From positions 19,408,220 through 19,472,219 of the forward strand of contig JAEMBT020000001.1 in the NCBI GenBank assembly GCA_018873245.2: a stretch of DNA of 64,000 nt, given 5' to 3'. This DNA is from Archegozetes longisetosus. Lineage: Eukaryota > Arthropoda > Arachnida > Sarcoptiformes > Trhypochthoniidae. Position 1 is the stretch's first letter. Every line of letters starts with the position of its first letter. Shown here piece after piece: positions 59,601 through 64,000 of this stretch. The notes under the pieces were generated by a model. That model did no database searches, was not told the origin of the DNA, and saw only the letters and a program-made list of their open reading frames with translations. The position numbers and the translations under genes are program-made.

Positions 59601-62600
59601 TCCTACAACTCCAGTATAATTTAATACTTTCACACAATTGAAATCTAGCTTTAAATCGTTAGATGGATTCAGATCCAGGTTGCAAACAAAATTAATTTAT
59701 TTTTTCATTTCTAGAAATCTGTTTCGATTAAAGATTAAATTATAGCCTTTTTAAGCTTACTGTAAAACGTTTTCATTATTCTATTATATGCTTCTGTGTA
59801 TTAATATATTCAATCCTTTTATAATCCTTATCATTAGCCCGAGAGCGATTCGTGTCAATATGTTCGCCACTGTTTAATGTAAAACCCATTCTCTCTCTCG
59901 TTTTTTTTTCTAAAAAATTTGGATAAATATACAGTTTAGAATGAAGTGACTAAAGGAGAGAAAAATAAAGATAATAATTACGCTAAACGAATGACTAACT
60001 AAACCCTAAAAGAATTATTGTTATTAAATACTACAATAGACTAGAATTCTGTTTTTCCATTCAACCTAATATTAATTTTGATTTGAATAAAACTTTAAAA
60101 TAATAATGAGATAATATCTATCATATAAGTTGAAGTATTAAAAGAATTAGTAATAACTGAAACTATTTGAAAGAGAAATAATAACTTCAAACTGATACTC
60201 AAAGTGATTTTCTCTCTTTGATGTATAGAAAGCTTATTTTGAATGCCCGATCAGTTACACAAAAGAAATTTGGATACGGCAGTGACTAGAGTGGTTTTAA
60301 TCAATTCAATTGATTATACTAAATGTACCAATACTTATGCAGAATATAAGTCAAGTTTAATTAACAAACGGCTACACGCACACGACTCAACTTACATATA
60401 AAGTACTGTCAGCACCTTTAGGTCAATCGGTTGTGCACTCCAACTCTCAACTTTTTAAATTTCTCACACATTTTGCTGCCTGAAAGCTTTGAAAACTGAA
60501 AATTGTTCATTTTCTTCTCATATTTTTGATTCTCTTATCATTTTTATGACGACCGAATCAATCGACACAAATGTGAAATGGCATCTATAATCTCTCACAT
60601 ATAAGTATGTATTGCAAAACCTCAACCATTCAAGTATTATATAACTTGACTGAACCAACGAGCACACTATCTAAAGGTTGTTAACTTTAATAGTAAATAT
60701 GAGTTACAATTACATGCCTAATACGTATTTTAGTTTCTAGTGTAAAGTTATGTTGTATAGATATTCAAATACCGTGTCTTTAGATCGTAAGAAATGACGT
60801 TTTTCTTCATTTTAATCTATAGTCATTTCTTAGTATTTAATACATATTAAATGAAAAATGTTGAGACACAAAGTTAATTATTAATGAGTTTCCTAATTAT
60901 TTCTTGAATAACACCATAATAACTTGATCACAAATTAAGCATCAATAATTCAGACTAATGATAGTAATTCTTAATTTGAAAATTGAATTTCGAGTTCAAC
61001 TTAGATATTAAGATTTGATATTAGTCGTGATCTTCATTAACTGTTGATCAGTAGTGAAGCCCTTTCGTGATTCATTAAAGATAGCTGTCAGTTGAAAATT
61101 ATTATAGTATTTCAAATAAACGTTAGCATTACTTATTTGTTAGTATTTATCAATTATTTATCTGATAAGCATCAACAGAAATAAGAGAAATATGTATTAA
61201 TTGTATTATAATTTTACGGTTGGCTCTCTTTAACTCAATTCAATCTTAAAGGTTGCAGCAATTGTTTAATGTTTATTTGATTATTAGATTAGATGCAAAC
61301 ATGGTTATGCCTTCAAACTATTTTTTGTCTTGCAATCAATACTAAAGCCTATATTTCTGTATATAAACTATTTGTTGTTTCGCGATTACTGAGAGAGAAA
61401 AATTAGTTTAATCGTGCAACTATTTACACTCAATTTTGCGATTATTTCTGGTCTAAGATCATAATTGATAAATGGTTTTAGAAAATCAACACTTCGTGCG
61501 CGTGCAATCTTTAATAGTTTGATCTAAAATTTTAGAAAAATCTTCCATATTATCAATTTTCAGGTTTATGAGATGCATGACAGAAAAATATAATTTGTAT
61601 TCTAATCAAGATAGCTTTACCTCGAATTCTTTTATGAAAAAAAATCTATTCTTGCAAATAATAGTTTTAGTTAGATCATATTAGAGTTTGAAGTGTACTA
61701 TACGTGTCCTAATGGTTGCGACCTAGTCTTCTAATGAACAGAACCATTTTTCAATCCTTTATCTATAATGTAAGCCGTGATTTCTAATTTATCTATCAAT
61801 ACTTATCATTTGTTGTCTCAATGATTGATTATTGCTTAAAATATATGACTTCGAAGTTTTAACTGAGTCAAGAGTCAAGTGAACACTTATTTTATTTAAT
61901 ATAAAAATAATTCTAAATTGAGGCGACTGAACAAGTTGTTCAGTGGCAAACTTAGGCTATAGTTCTATAGATAAATTATTGTAATACTTTATAGTGGATC
62001 CTCTCAATTATAGTATGGCAAATTTTCATAAGTCATCTCCTATTACAACATCAAAGTAATTAAATGCACAAATTCGGTGTTTCAAAAAACAAATTTTGAT
62101 TGAGCTAATGTTACGCAAGAATTGTTTTTCATAAAAAGTTTTGAAAATATCCATAGAATAGAACCTATATTTAAGGTGAGCGCAACTATTAATCTTAAAA
62201 TTTGAATGGTTTCCACACTTTCAAACAAGAAAATAATTACATTGTAATGTTTCGCAAGTAAGATATGATTATTGAGCGGAGCTTTGCAATAATATTAATA
62301 TATTGTCTAAATAAGATATTTACAGATCAAGTTCAGTTGTCCCGGTCTTGGAATGTAGAGACTATAATCATACGGAAATATAATACAAATAGAATGCAAA
62401 TCATCGTGAGTGTTTAATATATCATTCCAACCCTTTAAGCACGTTATCAGTTAAAGTATGTTTATTGAACAAAAGTTTAGTTAATTTCATTGTAAATTTA
62501 GCTAACATAACTATTTTGGTTAAGTGTTATTTATTCAAAAGTAAATAATCAAAATGCAAACATTTCAGATAGTTGGAGCTAAATTTATTTCTCAAAGTTT

Positions 62601-63740
62601 TATTTTCATAAATATCATTACTCATAGGAAGTAAGAAGTTTTTCTGAAGACAGCAACAAACATTCTACAAATTAATAGCCTAATAAATAAAGATAAAAAT
62701 GCTGTCAAAGCATAATTCAGGTGAAATAGGACTCTATATGAGTGCTGGCCAAACGATTTTAGGTATTGAAGACCGATAGTTAGCTGGGTATAAATTAGTG
62801 GAAGAGCTTCATTTGGAATTGACACAGCATAGAAACACCAAGTCATTTACTGAGCACAGTTGTAGATCATCGGTTCGTATAAACAGTACATATGATTCTA
62901 GAAGTTTCAAAAATTAAATCACTCATAAGTCCCTAATTTTAAAATCAAGTTTTTAAGTCTAAAGCCCTATAAGCGGCAAATTAATACCATCTTTCTGTTT
63001 ACAAACACCTAAAGAATGAACGGATAATCTCAATAAACAATATATCGTATCAATCACTCGAATACTTTTCTATGATTGATATCTGACCTAAAGCGCAATC
63101 GTATTGATAACCGAATGCTTCGAACCGTATATGATTGAGAATAATTCGATATAATATAAAACAAGTAGTCGATCATTCATTTGGCATGAAATTTGAAACA
63201 TATAAGTAAAATAAGAACTAATGCGTTTTAAAATTAAATGGCTCTGTACTTAATTCAAAGAATGAGTGCTTTTACATAATCAGGATTTGTCTGTAAGGCT
63301 GACATAAATATTTGATTTGTACAAAATCCTTTTCTACGATTGATTATCTTGCGTCAAATTATTAATTTATGAGTTATTAATGTGGGCGTTTGGTATAATT
63401 ATCAGCCTAATTAATGAGCCAGATTTAGTTGCCTTTATAATAAACCTTTTATGGCCTTGTGTTAATAGATTCAAGTTTTTTGTACTTACATATTAATAAA
63501 AGTCATTATAATATCATTTGAATCTTTCACAATCATTGTAAGCCTATTATAAGAAATACTACTAATTAATAGATTTTATATTACCTGTTTGATTTGTGAT
63601 TAAATATTGTAAAATATTTTACTATTCAGACTTTAAATCTATTAGACAAATGCATGCAACGCTTTATAGTCTACCTTAAACTTGATCTTTTCATTCATTA
63701 AGCATGTATCAATTTTTACGCAATGTCAAGTTCACGTTAT
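56660..63740. other. gene-poor stretch, no gene recognised
   Basis: AT-rich DNA with scattered short frames. A small hairpin (TAAGAAATGAC 60788-60798, complement 60832-60842) is present. A - strand frame at 62622-62846 has two hydrophobic parts but no supporting splice context. Confidence 0.45.
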
Positions 63741-63747
63741 TTCTCAG

Positions 63748-63930
63748 ATAAAACGTCAATATATTAAATATTGCCTTGAAGCTGATAACTTATCAGAAAA
63801 ATTAGCAAATTCATATTATATGACTGTTTATTTTATATTATTGGTTTTGGCATTAACTTTCATAATAAACGTATTAGCATTAACTACTTTATTCATTACA
63901 AAAATAATTATTTTTAATAATCGTTTTTAA
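63748..63930 (+). CDS. possible last exon of a membrane receptor
   Basis: A strong acceptor (GTTATTTCTCAG) precedes an exon of 60 codons ending at TAA 63930. It reads IKRQYIKYCLEADNLSEKLA, then a 26-residue hydrophobic helix (TVYFILLVLALTFIINVLAL), then a short basic tail. A polar helix with Lys/Glu followed by a long helix is seen in the later helices of gustatory-type receptors, but no family signature is certain. Earlier exons would lie upstream in the gene-poor stretch and were not found. Confidence 0.25.
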   Translation: MKRQYIKYCLEADNLSEKLANSYYMTVYFILLVLALTFIINVLALTTLFITKIIIFNNRF

Positions 63931-64000
63931 AAACGTCATCAACAGCTTTAATAGTTTAAAAATACTTAAATTGGGCTCAAATTCATAACAAGTCATATGA

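Noticed and set aside
62622..62846. A 74-codon - strand frame with two hydrophobic parts
   Set aside because: A stop directly precedes the ATG, no donor or acceptor joins it to other exons, and no family match is visible.

Overview
The window is eukaryotic nuclear DNA. It is about 70% AT, its genes are split by GT-AG introns, and it holds many DNA-transposon relics with long gene-poor stretches. The gene set points to an acariform mite, most likely a trombidiform close to spider mites. Supporting this are a UDP-glycosyltransferase with neither signal peptide nor membrane anchor (the bacterial-like type known from spider mites), full-length Dicers, a chymotrypsin-fold protease and an RFamide-type neuropeptide. 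The species call is inference; nothing in the sequence names it.

Layout. 1-2.1 kb: last part of an unidentified single-pass membrane protein gene, running in from outside the window. 2.1-9.5 kb: transposon-rich block (a piggyBac-type MITE, a foldback MITE, a decayed hAT element, and a 2.4 kb pogo/Tigger-type element with a broken DD35D transposase). 10.3-16.2 kb: Dicer-like copy A (+), with three single-base frameshifts. 16.3-18.8 kb: a selenocysteine glutathione peroxidase (-), with an in-frame TGA, a recognisable SECIS element and a large foldback transposon filling intron 1. 20.3-21.8 kb: UDP-glycosyltransferase (-), with one frameshift. 22.9-29.9 kb: Dicer-like copy B (-), intact, about 1641 residues. 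30-64 kb: gene-poor DNA holding an RFamide-type neuropeptide precursor (35.4-35.7 kb), a four-exon S1 serine protease (42.6-43.7 kb), a pre-miRNA-like hairpin (44.0-44.1 kb), a secreted protein of unknown family (55 kb) and two weak membrane-protein exons (56 kb and the right edge).

The main theme is a pair of Dicer genes facing each other in inverted orientation, with the same four-exon structure (51 nt first exon, one giant exon, 73 nt third exon, short dsRBD exon). Between them lie a peroxidase and a glycosyltransferase, genes for redox defence and detoxification. The paralogs have diverged over most of their length but share one nearly identical tract, which suggests gene conversion. Copy A and the peroxidase converge, and their predicted 3' ends overlap. 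Frameshifts in copy A, the UGT and perhaps the 1.5 kb gene fall mostly in short homopolymers, so assembly indels must be separated from real pseudogenisation before any of these genes is called dead.
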